Assembly (NCBI GenBank): GCA_903932755.1 | Contig: CAIZHL010000588.1 | Span: 1 to 10,482, forward strand | Direction of reading: 5' to 3' | Length of the DNA stretch: 10,482 nucleotides | Source of the DNA: an uncultured beta proteobacterium | GTDB taxonomy: Bacteria > Pseudomonadota > Gammaproteobacteria > Burkholderiales > Rhodocyclaceae | Shown: piece after piece, positions 1 through 9,466 of the stretch | How the letters are laid out: the number at the start of each line of letters is the position of its first letter | Position numbering within the stretch: the stretch's first letter is position 1 | Notes under the pieces: model-generated | What the model saw: the letters and a program-made list of their open reading frames with translations, nothing else | The model's database searches: none | Told to the model about the DNA's origin: nothing | Translations under genes and position numbers: made by a program

Positions 1-97
1 GGGCCACCTCCCGCAGCAAGTTCGTCAAGGTGTTCCCGAACGAGTATCGCCGCGCCCTGAAAGAGATCGAAGCGGCGCGGTTGAAGGAGGCAGCGTA

Positions 98-98
<1 letters not shown>
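1..98 (+). CDS. gltB: Glutamate synthase [NADPH] large subunit, C-terminal end only
   Basis: Only the last 31 codons are in the window, read in the frame whose first complete codon begins at base 3 and ending at TAA 96-98. The visible tail includes [20 protein letters not shown], the typical C-terminus of proteobacterial GltB. GltB is the glutaminase/FMN/iron-sulfur subunit that makes two glutamates from glutamine and 2-oxoglutarate in the cytoplasm, taking electrons from GltD. Its stop codon overlaps the gltD start (TAATG), as expected for an operon in which the two subunits are made together. The identification rests on this short tail plus the immediate gltD neighbour; both agree. The 5' part lies outside the window. 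Confidence 0.9.
84..90 (+). promoter_or_regulatory. Shine-Dalgarno site of gltD
   Basis: AAGGAGG lies inside the last gltB codons, 7 bases before ATG 98. It is a near-perfect anti-16S match and fixes the gltD start. Combined with the overlapping stop/start it indicates translational coupling. Confidence 0.8.
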
Positions 99-1561
<1,463 letters not shown>

Positions 1562-1568
1562 GCCGGCC

Positions 1569-2945
1569 TTGAACGTCGTCATCCTTGCCGCGGGGCAGGG
1601 CAAGCGGATGCACTCCGACTTGCCCAAGGTGCTGCATCCGCTGGCGGGGAAGCCCTTGCTGGGTCATGTGCTCGACGCCGCGCGCGCCATCGGTGCGACA
1701 AAAATCTGCGTGGTATACGGCCATGGCGGCGAACGGGTTCGTGCCGCCCTCGATGCGCCCGATCTTGCCTGGGCCCTGCAGGAACCCCAGCTCGGCACCG
1801 GCCATGCGGTAATGCAAGCCCTGCCGCAGCTTGCCGTTGCCGTTGCCGTATCGCCAGCGCCGACTTTTACCCTGGTGTTGTACGGCGACGTACCCCTGAC
1901 CCGCGCCTCTACGCTGCGGCGCCTGATCGCCGCCGCCGGCAAGGACAAGCTGGCATTGCTCACCGCACAAGTCGACAACCCGAAGGGTTACGGCCGCATC
2001 GTCCGGGTCAACGGTGAGGTCAAGCGCATTGTCGAAGAGAAGGATGCAGACGATGCCGAACGGGCCATCCGCGAAGTCAACACCGGCATCCTCGTCGCGC
2101 CCACAGCGGCCCTGGCGCGCTGGTTGCCCGGCCTGGGCAACCGCAATGCGCAGGGCGAGTACTACCTGACCGACATCGTCGCGCTCGCCGTTGCCGAGGG
2201 TATGCCGGTGGTCACGGCGCATCCCGATGCCGTCTGGGAAACCGAGGGCGTGAACAGCAAGGCCCAGCTTGCCGTACTGGAGCGCGTGCATCAGCGCAAC
2301 ATCGCCGCAGCGCTGATGGAAGCCGGCGTTACGCTGCTTGATCCGGCGCGCATCGATGTACGCGGAGAACTCTCGTGCGGGCGCGATGTCGCGATCGACG
2401 TCAATTGCGTCTTTGAAGGCCGCGTCGAACTGGCCGACGGCGTAACGATCGGCGCCAATTGCGTGCTGAAGAACTGCCGCATCGGCGGCGGCGCGAAGAT
2501 TGCCCCCTTCTGCCACATCGAAGATGCCGTGGTCGGCGCCGAAAGCAAAGTCGGGCCCTATGCCCGCCTGCGGCCCGGCACCGAACTCGGCCGCGGCGTG
2601 CATGTCGGCAACTTCGTCGAGGTGAAGAATTCATCCATCGCCGATCACTCGAAAGCCAATCACCTCGCCTACCTCGGCGACGCCACGATAGGCAGCCGCG
2701 TCAATGTCGGCGCCGGCACCATCACCTGCAACTACGATGGTGCCAACAAGTTCCGTACCGTGATCGGGGACGATGCCTTCATCGGTTCGGACACGCAACT
2801 GGTCGCCCCGGTCACTGTCGGTCGCGGCGCCACGCTGGGCGCCGGAACCACGCTGACGCGCGATGCTCCACCCGACCAGTTGACGGTATCGCGGGCGAAG
2901 CAGATGTCGATTTCCGGCTGGAAGCGGCCGGTGAAAAAGAAATAA
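1569..2945 (+). CDS. glmU: Bifunctional GlmU: glucosamine-1-phosphate N-acetyltransferase / N-acetylglucosamine-1-phosphate uridyltransferase
   Basis: The 458-residue cytoplasmic enzyme carries out the last two steps to UDP-GlcNAc, the precursor of peptidoglycan and LPS. The N-terminal uridyltransferase domain shows [18 protein letters not shown] (6-23), GTGHA (76-80), YGDVPL (105-110) and GEYYLTD (196-202). The C-terminal left-handed beta-helix acetyltransferase domain (from about 255) shows hexapeptide repeats, RLRPGTELG (333-341), the NHLAYLGD segment with the likely catalytic His365, and [11 protein letters not shown] (381-391). The start is TTG at 1569, 7 bases after the gltD stop. No better start exists: the frame has a stop at 1533-1535, no ATG/GTG between, and the next internal ATG would remove the nucleotide-binding loop. 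No clear Shine-Dalgarno precedes it, so coupling to gltD translation is likely. Bases 1831-1848 hold three tandem TTGCCG units in a loop that appears longer than in E. coli GlmU. Confidence 0.97.
   Translation: MNVVILAAGQGKRMHSDLPKVLHPLAGKPLLGHVLDAARAIGATKICVVYGHGGERVRAALDAPDLAWALQEPQLGTGHAVMQALPQLAVAVAVSPAPTFTLVLYGDVPLTRASTLRRLIAAAGKDKLALLTAQVDNPKGYGRIVRVNGEVKRIVEEKDADDAERAIREVNTGILVAPTAALARWLPGLGNRNAQGEYYLTDIVALAVAEGMPVVTAHPDAVWETEGVNSKAQLAVLERVHQRNIAAALMEAGVTLLDPARIDVRGELSCGRDVAIDVNCVFEGRVELADGVTIGANCVLKNCRIGGGAKIAPFCHIEDAVVGAESKVGPYARLRPGTELGRGVHVGNFVEVKNSSIADHSKANHLAYLGDATIGSRVNVGAGTITCNYDGANKFRTVIGDDAFIGSDTQLVAPVTVGRGATLGAGTTLTRDAPPDQLTVSRAKQMSISGWKRPVKKK
1831..1848 (+). repeat. Three tandem TTGCCG hexamers inside glmU
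   Basis: Three exact copies of TTGCCG run in tandem. In the glmU frame they encode the alternating LAVAVAV stretch at residues 88-94, between GTGHA and LYGD of the uridyltransferase domain. Hexamer changes would keep the frame. The array is short, so slippage is only a possibility. Confidence 0.6.
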
Positions 2946-2948
2946 GCC

Positions 2949-4778
<1,830 letters not shown>

Positions 4779-4805
4779 CGCCGGTTTTCGCGTAGCAGGG
4801 TGTTG

Positions 4806-4831
4806 CCCCGATCTCGATACTGCCCTCGGGG
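4806..4831 (+). terminator. Possible stem-loop terminator after glmS
   Basis: CCCCGA (4806-4811) and TCGGGG (4826-4831) are perfect inverted arms around a 14-base loop, starting 28 bases after the glmS stop. No uridine run follows directly; the next bases are AAACGTGTTTC, which with G4831 form a further small inverted repeat (GAAAC/GTTTC, 4831-4842). The position suits the end of the gltB-glmS transcript, but the structure is short, so this could equally be an incidental hairpin. Confidence 0.25.
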
Positions 4832-4868
4832 AAACGTGTTTCGGCATCTGTTCTGAAATCGATGTATC

Positions 4869-4878
4869 CAGTATACTG
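4869..4878. promoter_or_regulatory. Perfect 10-base palindrome CAGTATACTG, candidate operator
   Basis: CAGTATACTG equals its own reverse complement and stands out in a locally AT-richer patch upstream of the decarboxylase operon. The GTATAC core fits the GT-N(x)-AC style of operator bound by GntR/FadR-type (FCD) repressors, which often control organic-acid uptake and catabolism. The palindrome covers the TATACT -10-like box, so a bound protein would block RNA polymerase. The regulator family is inference; no regulator gene is in the window. Confidence 0.45.
4872..4877 (+). promoter_or_regulatory. Candidate sigma70 -10 box for the decarboxylase/TRAP operon
   Basis: TATACT matches TATAAT at five of six positions, in a 189-base gap with no gene. 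The upstream -35 region is poor: TGTTCT at 4849-4854 has a 17-base spacer, and TTCTGA at 4851-4856 has 15. A weak -35 suggests that an activator, or relief of repression, matters. Transcription would begin near 4884, giving a leader of about 85 bases. Confidence 0.4.
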
Positions 4879-4915
4879 AGCAAAACGAGGGGTACGGATG
4901 TTGGCCTGCGGTCGA

Positions 4916-4937
4916 GGGTCAGCGCGCTGAATGACCC
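4916..4937 (+). other. Leader hairpin upstream of the UbiD-family gene
   Basis: GGGTCA (4916-4921) and TGACCC (4932-4937) are perfect 6-base inverted arms around a 10-base loop (GCGCGCTGAA). It ends 18 bases before the Shine-Dalgarno site, so if transcribed from the proposed promoter it sits in the 5' leader. It may be an operator half-site pair or an RNA stem; the sequence alone does not decide. Confidence 0.3.
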
Positions 4938-4955
4938 ATAAAGCAGGGTGACATT

Positions 4956-4963
4956 GGAGGAGA
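4956..4963 (+). promoter_or_regulatory. Shine-Dalgarno site of the UbiD-family gene
   Basis: GGAGGAGA sits just upstream of ATG 4968 with only four bases between. It is the strongest ribosome-binding sequence in the gap and supports this start. Confidence 0.75.
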
Positions 4964-4967
4964 GGGC

Positions 4968-6359
4968 ATGACCGGGAATCGATCCGGCCTACCTGTGATT
5001 GCCGATCTTGGCGCCATCATCGACTGGCTCGACCGCAAGGGAAGGCTGGTGCGCGTGCGTTCCGAGGTCGATCCGGCGCACCAGTTGGCCGGCATCGCGG
5101 CGAAGTTCGAGCGTGGTCCGCGCGCTGTTCTGTTCGAGAAGGTCAAGGGCTCGCGCTTTCCGGTTTTCACCGGTCTCTACTGGTCGCGCGAACTGCTCGG
5201 CGATCTCTTTGACCGTCCCGCAACGACGCTGCCGCAATACGTTGCCGAATGCATCCGCGACTGGCAGCAGAAGCCGATGGCCCCGGCCGTGGCCAAGACC
5301 GGGCCGGTGCTGCAGGTCACCGAACCGGAGGTCGACCTTTCCGTACTGCCGGTGCCGACCCATGCCGAGCTCGATGCCGGCCCCTATTTTGATGCCGCCG
5401 TGGTGATCACCAAGGATCCTGAAACCGGCATCCGCAATACCTCGATCCAGCGCTTCCTGGTGGTCGGCAAGGATCGCCTGGCGATCAACATCGATGCCGG
5501 CCGGCACCTTGAGATCTGCCTTGCCAAGGCCGCCGCGCGCGGCGAGCCGCTGCCCTTCACGCTCAACGTCGGCGTCGGCCCGGGACTGCACTTCGCCGCG
5601 GCGACGCCGGCCGAGGCGGCGCCCATGGGCACCGACGAACTCGGCATCGCCAGCCGTTTCCACGGCGCACCGCTGGAACTGGTCGCCGGTACCACTTCCA
5701 AAGTCGAGATGGTGGCCGACGCGATGTTCGCGCTCGAATGCGAAATGGTGCCCGGCGAACTGCACGAGGAAGGTCCCTTCGCCGAGGTCACGGGTTACTA
5801 CGCCACGGTGGCGCCGCGTCCGCTGGTGCGCGTGAAGAAGATCCACCGCCGGCACCAGCCGGTATTCCAGACCATCATTTCCGGCGGCGAGGTGTTCAAT
5901 TCCGTCGGCCTGCTGGGCGAGGCGAACGTGCTGGCGCTGCTGCAGAAGCAGGTGCCGGGCGTCAAGGACGTGTACTTCTCGCACGGCGGCTGCGGCTTCT
6001 ACCATGCCGTGGTGCAGATCGCGCAGAAGCGCGCCGGCTGGGCCAAGCAGGCTCTGATGGCTGCTTTTGCCGCCTTTCCGCCGCTGAAGATGGTCACCGT
6101 GGTCGACGACGACGTCGACATCCGCAATCCCGGCGACGTCGAATGGGCGATGGCGACGCGGCTCGATCCGAAGCGCGGCATCCTGGTGATCGAGAACGTA
6201 TTCGGCCACGGCCTCAACCCGACCTTTACCGATTACCTCGGCAGCAAGGTCGGCTTCGACGCCACGCGCCCCTTCCCGCATACGCCGAACTTCACCCGCG
6301 CCAGGGTCAAGCCGGCGTCGCTCGACGGACTTGACATCGACGTGCCCGAAATCAGGTAA
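4968..6359 (+). CDS. UbiD-family prenylated-FMN-dependent decarboxylase, substrate unknown
   Basis: UbiD-family enzymes use prenylated FMN (prFMN), made by UbiX, plus Mn2+ and often K+ to reversibly decarboxylate aromatic or alpha,beta-unsaturated acids in the cytoplasm. The 463-residue product shows the family's key residues with the spacing of Aspergillus niger Fdc1 (numbering from memory): N157-x-S159-x-x-R162 (Fdc1 N168/S170/R173), His180 (H191), Glu224 (E233), and E268/E273 in EGPFAE (E277/E282). Thus the metal/phosphate ligands and the catalytic Arg-Glu-Glu set are all present. The later VDDDVDIRNPGDVEWAMATR (379-398) is another family hallmark. The next three genes form a TRAP transporter, pointing to a catabolic or exchange role on an imported acid rather than ubiquinone synthesis. 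Housekeeping UbiD is less likely given about 35 fewer residues than E. coli UbiD and this context. Gallate/protocatechuate, hydroxybenzoate, phenylacrylate or acyl-CoA-type substrates are all possible. No UbiX gene is in the window. Confidence 0.93.
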   Translation: MTGNRSGLPVIADLGAIIDWLDRKGRLVRVRSEVDPAHQLAGIAAKFERGPRAVLFEKVKGSRFPVFTGLYWSRELLGDLFDRPATTLPQYVAECIRDWQQKPMAPAVAKTGPVLQVTEPEVDLSVLPVPTHAELDAGPYFDAAVVITKDPETGIRNTSIQRFLVVGKDRLAINIDAGRHLEICLAKAAARGEPLPFTLNVGVGPGLHFAAATPAEAAPMGTDELGIASRFHGAPLELVAGTTSKVEMVADAMFALECEMVPGELHEEGPFAEVTGYYATVAPRPLVRVKKIHRRHQPVFQTIISGGEVFNSVGLLGEANVLALLQKQVPGVKDVYFSHGGCGFYHAVVQIAQKRAGWAKQALMAAFAAFPPLKMVTVVDDDVDIRNPGDVEWAMATRLDPKRGILVIENVFGHGLNPTFTDYLGSKVGFDATRPFPHTPNFTRARVKPASLDGLDIDVPEIR

Positions 6360-6382
6360 AACAGCAGGACAACCACCGCCGC

Positions 6383-6394
6383 GCGGCCGGCCGC
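6383..6394. repeat. Perfect 12-base GC palindrome between the UbiD-family gene and dctP
   Basis: GCGGCCGGCCGC equals its own reverse complement and lies in the 61-base gap, 13 bases before the dctP Shine-Dalgarno site. Wider arms GCGCG (6381-6385) and CGCGC (6396-6400) could instead form a hairpin around it. It may act as an mRNA stem that separates expression of enzyme and transporter; in GC-rich DNA it may also be chance. Confidence 0.35.
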
Positions 6395-6407
6395 ACGCGC
6401 AGACAAC

Positions 6408-6416
6408 AGGAGGAGA
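6408..6416 (+). promoter_or_regulatory. Shine-Dalgarno site that sets the dctP start
   Basis: AGGAGGAGA is followed by four bases and ATG 6421. It selects this start over an in-frame upstream ATG at 6331, which lies inside the UbiD-family gene and would bury the signal peptide behind 30 extra residues. Confidence 0.8.
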
Positions 6417-6420
6417 CAGC

Positions 6421-7446
6421 ATGAATCGCCGCAAAACAATTTCCGGATTGATCGCCGTACTGGGTGCCGGGCTGCTCGGCGTGGGCTTGCCGCAGACCGC
6501 CGCGGCCGCCGAAATCAACCTGACCTACGCCTTCTTTGCCCCGGCCAGGACCTTCCCTGCGCGGCAGATGACGCACTGGGCGGAACAGTTGGCCAAGCGC
6601 ACCAACGGCAAGGTCGACGTCAAGACCTTCCCCGGCGGCACCTTGCTCGGCGCCAAGGACATGTACGACGGCGTCGCCAAGGGCGTAGCCGACATCGGCC
6701 TCGGTTCCCCCTCCTATGATCCGGGTCGCTTTCCGCTGACCTCCGGCGTGGCGCTGCCGGTCGGTTTCACCAACGCGACGCAGGCCAGCCGTGCGCTGTG
6801 GGCGGTGACCAAGGAGTTCAAGCCCAAGGAATATGAGGGCTTCAAGGTGATCGCGATGTTCACCAACGAGCCCGGCTACATCATGAGCAAGACCGCGGTG
6901 AAGAACGCCGCCGATCTCGCCGGCATGAAGCTGCGCGCTGCCGGCACCGGCGTGCCGGTGCTGAAAGCCCTCGGCGCGGCGCCGATCGGCATGCCGATGC
7001 CGGAAGTGCCGCAGTCGGTGCAGACCGGCGTCATCAACGGCGCAATGACCTCGCGCGAAGTGCTGCAGGATTTCAAGCTGGCCGAATCGCTTAAGTTCGT
7101 CACCGACTACCCGACCGTGGTGGTGGCCTTCGCCGCGGTGATGGACCAGAAGAAGTGGGACAAGCTGCCGGCCGACGTGAAGAAGGTGATCGACGAACTC
7201 GCCGAGGAAATGCCCGCCTGGACCGGCAATTACCACGACAACGAGAATGTCGGTGCGGCGATGGCCTGGGCCGCCAAGGATTACAAGCTGCAGGTGGTTA
7301 CGCTCGCCGCCGACGAGCGCGCGCGCTGGGACGGCAAACTGAAACCGATGGAAGACGAGTGGGTCAAGGAGATGTCCGGCAAGGGCCTGCCCGCCGCGGC
7401 ATATCTGAAGCGCCTGCACGAACTGCGCGACCAGTTCAAGAAGTAA
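6421..7446 (+). CDS. dctP: TRAP transporter periplasmic substrate-binding protein (DctP family)
   Basis: The 341-residue product is the periplasmic receptor of a TRAP transporter, which captures an organic acid and delivers it to the membrane QM subunits. Residues 1-30 form a signal peptide: basic MNRRK, a hydrophobic core, then QTAAAA before E31, with cleavage likely after the alanines. The double Arg only weakly resembles a Tat motif. DctP-family marks include FPGGTLLGAKDMYDGVAKGVADIG (within 70-93), KLRAAG with R172, the likely carboxylate-binding arginine, and PMPEVPQSVQTGVINGAMTS (192-211). The start at 6421 is fixed by a strong ribosome-binding site. The stop overlaps the dctQ start. 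The symbol denotes the family only: the ligand is not known and need not be a C4-dicarboxylate. The partner UbiD-type enzyme suggests an aromatic or unsaturated carboxylate. Confidence 0.93.
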   Translation: MNRRKTISGLIAVLGAGLLGVGLPQTAAAAEINLTYAFFAPARTFPARQMTHWAEQLAKRTNGKVDVKTFPGGTLLGAKDMYDGVAKGVADIGLGSPSYDPGRFPLTSGVALPVGFTNATQASRALWAVTKEFKPKEYEGFKVIAMFTNEPGYIMSKTAVKNAADLAGMKLRAAGTGVPVLKALGAAPIGMPMPEVPQSVQTGVINGAMTSREVLQDFKLAESLKFVTDYPTVVVAFAAVMDQKKWDKLPADVKKVIDELAEEMPAWTGNYHDNENVGAAMAWAAKDYKLQVVTLAADERARWDGKLKPMEDEWVKEMSGKGLPAAAYLKRLHELRDQFKK

Positions 7447-7988
7447 TGAGCTCCGCCGTTCAGCCTGGCGCGGACGCCGTGCCAGGCGGTGTGATCCACT
7501 TCCTCGACCGGGCCAGCGCCCTCCTCAACGAAGGCCTGGCCTGGGCGGCGGCGGCGATGCTGGGCGCCATGATGCTGTTCTCGGTGGCCGACATGGTGAT
7601 GCGCGGCTTCGGCGTCACCGTGGCCGGTTCCTACGAGGTCATCGGCTGGCTCTCGGCGGTGGCGATGGCGCTGGCTCTGGGCACGGTGCAGCGCCACAAG
7701 GGCCATGTCGCGATGGAACTCGTGGTGGTCAAGATGGGCCGGCGCAGCCGGGCGCTGACCGAGGCGCTGATGGCGCTGATCTCGCTGGCGCTGTTCGCCG
7801 TCGTCGCCTTCTACGTGGCGCGCTACGGCCGCGTGCTGCACGAAACCGGTTCGCTGTCGGAAACCCTGCGCATCATCGTCTATCCCTGGGTCTATGTCGT
7901 CAGCCTGGGTTGTGCCGGGCTGACGCTGGCCCTGCTGGTGGATTTCCTGCGCTCGGTGGCGGCCCTGATGGCCGCGCTGCGCCACTGA
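7446..7988 (+). CDS. dctQ: TRAP transporter small permease (DctQ family)
   Basis: The 180-residue integral membrane protein has about four hydrophobic segments (roughly 30-53, 62-80, 104-126 and 143-167), the usual DctQ topology. Family-like features are VADMVMRGFG (47-56), VAGSYEVIGWLSAVAMALALG (within 59-79) and QRHKGHVAMELVV (82-94). DctQ pairs with DctM to form the secondary transporter driven by the sodium or proton gradient. The ATG shares its A with the dctP TAA (TAATG), so translation is coupled; the only nearby ribosome-binding sequence is a weak AAGAAG in the dctP end. Small permeases vary greatly in sequence, so the call rests on topology, motif hints and position between dctP and dctM. 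Confidence 0.93.
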   Translation: MSSAVQPGADAVPGGVIHFLDRASALLNEGLAWAAAAMLGAMMLFSVADMVMRGFGVTVAGSYEVIGWLSAVAMALALGTVQRHKGHVAMELVVVKMGRRSRALTEALMALISLALFAVVAFYVARYGRVLHETGSLSETLRIIVYPWVYVVSLGCAGLTLALLVDFLRSVAALMAALRH

Positions 7989-7999
7989 AAGGGTAGTAA

Positions 8000-9304
8000 A
8001 TGGATCCCCTGATCGTAGCCGTGATCGGCCTGGTGCTGATGTCGCTGCTGATGCTGCTCGGCATGCCCATCGCGTTCACCATGCTAGCCGCCGGTTTGCT
8101 GGGCAATGCCTACCTGCTTTCGGTGCCTGCCGCCACCCATCTCGCGGCGACCAATGTCTGGGAGCAGTTTTCCTCCTACGGTCTTTCCGTAATTCCGCTG
8201 TTCGTCCTGATGGGGCAGTTCGCCTATCGTGCCGGCACTACCGAGCGACTCTACAGGGCGGCCTACACCTGGGTCGGGCGCATGCCCGGCGGCCTGGCCT
8301 GTACCACGGTGGCTGCCAGTGCCGGTTTCTCGGCGATCTGCGGCTCGAATTCGGCGACGACGGCAACCATGGGTACCATCGCCATGCCGGAAATGCGCCG
8401 CTATGGCTACGATCCGGCGCTGTCCAGCGGCGCGATCGCCGTCGGCGGCACGCTCGGCGTGGTGATCCCGCCCAGCGTGGTGCTGATCGTGATCGCGGTG
8501 CAGACCGAGCAGTCGCTGCTGCGTTTGTTCCTCGCCGCCGTCATTCCCGGCCTGATCCTCACCGCGCTGTTCCTGCTGACAATCGTCTGGATGTGCATGC
8601 GCAACCCTGCACTGGGCCCGCTCGGTCCGCAAACCAGTTGGCGCGAAAAGCTGGTCGCGCTATCCGGCGTGGTCGAGGCGCTGCTGCTGTTTTCACTCGT
8701 CATCGGTGGCCTCTACCTGGGCTGGTTTACACCCACCGAGGCCGGCGCGGCGGGGGCCTTCGGCGCCCTGGCGATCGGACTGGTGCAGCGCAGCCTGAGC
8801 TTCAAGGGCATAGTCCAGTCCATCATCGAGAGCGTCCGCATCTCGGCCATGGTGGTGCTGCTGATCACCGGCGCGGTGCTCTTCGGCCGCTTCCTCACCG
8901 TGTCGCGCCTGCCCTTCGAGCTTGCCGAATGGGCTTCGGCGCTGCCGGTGGCGCCCTTCGTCATCCTGCTGGTGGTGCTGGGCATTTACATCATCGGCGG
9001 CATGCTGATGGATGCGCTGGGTTTCCTCGTCGTCACCATTCCTATCTTCTTTCCCCTCGGTGTCGCGCTCGGTTACGACCCGGTCTGGTACACGGTGATC
9101 CTTACCGTCGTCACCACCATGGGCGCGGTGACGCCGCCGGTGGGCGTCAATGTTTTCATCGTGCATGGCCTCGCGCCGGAGATACCGATCCACACCATTT
9201 TTCGAGGCGTGATGTACTTCATGATTTCATTCGCAATCTGCATCCTGCTGATGTGGATCTTCCCCGCCACGGTGCTCTACCTGCCGAATCTCATGCTGGG
9301 CTAG
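8000..9304 (+). CDS. dctM: TRAP transporter large permease (DctM family)
   Basis: The 434-residue protein is the transport-catalysing subunit, hydrophobic along most of its length with about 12 or more membrane segments. Conserved DctM stretches are visible: LFVLMGQFAYRAG (67-79), MPGGLACTTVAASAGFSAICG (within 95-115) leading to SNSATTATMG (116-125), AVGGTLGVVIPPSVVLIVIA (147-166), FTPTEAGAAGAFGALAIGL (243-261) and VTPPVGVNVFIVHGLAP (377-393). It starts 11 bases after the dctQ stop, with a modest purine-rich AAAGGG ribosome site, and ends the operon. The closely related tripartite tricarboxylate (TctA) and DcuC-type permeases lack this DctP-DctQ-DctM arrangement, so the TRAP assignment is firm; the substrate is not. 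Confidence 0.96.
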   Translation: MDPLIVAVIGLVLMSLLMLLGMPIAFTMLAAGLLGNAYLLSVPAATHLAATNVWEQFSSYGLSVIPLFVLMGQFAYRAGTTERLYRAAYTWVGRMPGGLACTTVAASAGFSAICGSNSATTATMGTIAMPEMRRYGYDPALSSGAIAVGGTLGVVIPPSVVLIVIAVQTEQSLLRLFLAAVIPGLILTALFLLTIVWMCMRNPALGPLGPQTSWREKLVALSGVVEALLLFSLVIGGLYLGWFTPTEAGAAGAFGALAIGLVQRSLSFKGIVQSIIESVRISAMVVLLITGAVLFGRFLTVSRLPFELAEWASALPVAPFVILLVVLGIYIIGGMLMDALGFLVVTIPIFFPLGVALGYDPVWYTVILTVVTTMGAVTPPVGVNVFIVHGLAPEIPIHTIFRGVMYFMISFAICILLMWIFPATVLYLPNLMLG

Positions 9305-9308
9305 GAAA

Positions 9309-9354
9309 ACCAGGAAAGTCGGTGCTGGCGACACGGCGCCGGCAACCGCCTGGT
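9309..9354 (+). terminator. Possible structured 3' end after dctM
   Basis: Outer arms ACCAGG (9309-9314) and CCTGGT (9349-9354) enclose an inner stem TGCTGGC/GCCGGCA (one G-U pair) around 9323-9344. The structure begins 4 bases after the dctM stop, where an operon end is expected. There is no U-tract, so intrinsic termination is doubtful; it may instead protect the 3' end of the mRNA or be incidental in GC-rich DNA. Confidence 0.25.
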
Positions 9355-9370
9355 GTTCCGCAATGACTAG

Positions 9371-9384
9371 GCTGCGCCGGCAGC
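9371..9384. other. Small GC stem-loop in the intergenic gap
   Basis: GCTGC (9371-9375) and GCAGC (9380-9384) flank the four-base loop GCCG. It is the middle of three stem-loops in the 162-base gap between dctM and the radical SAM-like gene. Short stems of this kind are common in GC-rich sequence, so function is unproven. Confidence 0.25.
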
Positions 9385-9408
9385 AAACCGGTCCGGGTGG
9401 CATGGTGA

Positions 9409-9429
9409 TTCGCCGGTGATGCCGGCGAA
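9409..9429. other. Perfect 8-base-pair inverted repeat before the radical SAM-like gene
   Basis: TTCGCCGG (9409-9416) and CCGGCGAA (9422-9429) pair perfectly around the loop TGATG. This is the longest exact stem seen in the gaps. It lies 38 bases before the preferred ATG 9467. The loop contains an alternative in-frame ATG (9419). A TATCAT -10-like box follows at 9435-9440 without a convincing -35. It could be a protein-binding site, a terminator stem lacking a U-tract, or a leader hairpin. Confidence 0.4.
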
Positions 9430-9466
9430 GGCTCTATCATTAGACGATGTTTCGATCGCGATTCCC

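Noticed and set aside
4831..4842. GAAACGTGTTTC inverted repeat as an operator
   Set aside because: Arms of five bases with a two-base centre, not overlapping any promoter element I could place; weaker than the perfect palindrome at 4869-4878.
4779..4967. Small protein gene in the gap after glmS (an open frame extends through it to about 4941)
   Set aside because: That frame begins inside glmS in another reading frame, has no ribosome-binding site of its own, and the gap has promoter-like rather than coding character.
6331..6420. Earlier in-frame start for dctP
   Set aside because: It would overlap the UbiD-family gene and place 30 non-conserved residues before an obvious signal peptide; ATG 6421 has a strong Shine-Dalgarno site.
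6421..6450. Tat signal (double arginine in MNRRKTISG)
   Set aside because: The residues after RR do not fit the usual xFLK pattern, and most DctP proteins are exported by Sec; left as an ordinary signal peptide.
4989..6518. A 509-codon minus-strand open frame opposite the UbiD-family gene, and similar ones opposite glmU, dctP, dctM and the last gene
   Set aside because: All mirror well-supported plus-strand genes, have shadow-like composition and no family resemblance. None extends into unexplained sequence in a convincing way.
9305..9466. Cobalamin riboswitch before the B12-type gene
   Set aside because: The gap is shorter than a typical cobalamin riboswitch and I see no B12-box-like sequence; only simple stems are present.
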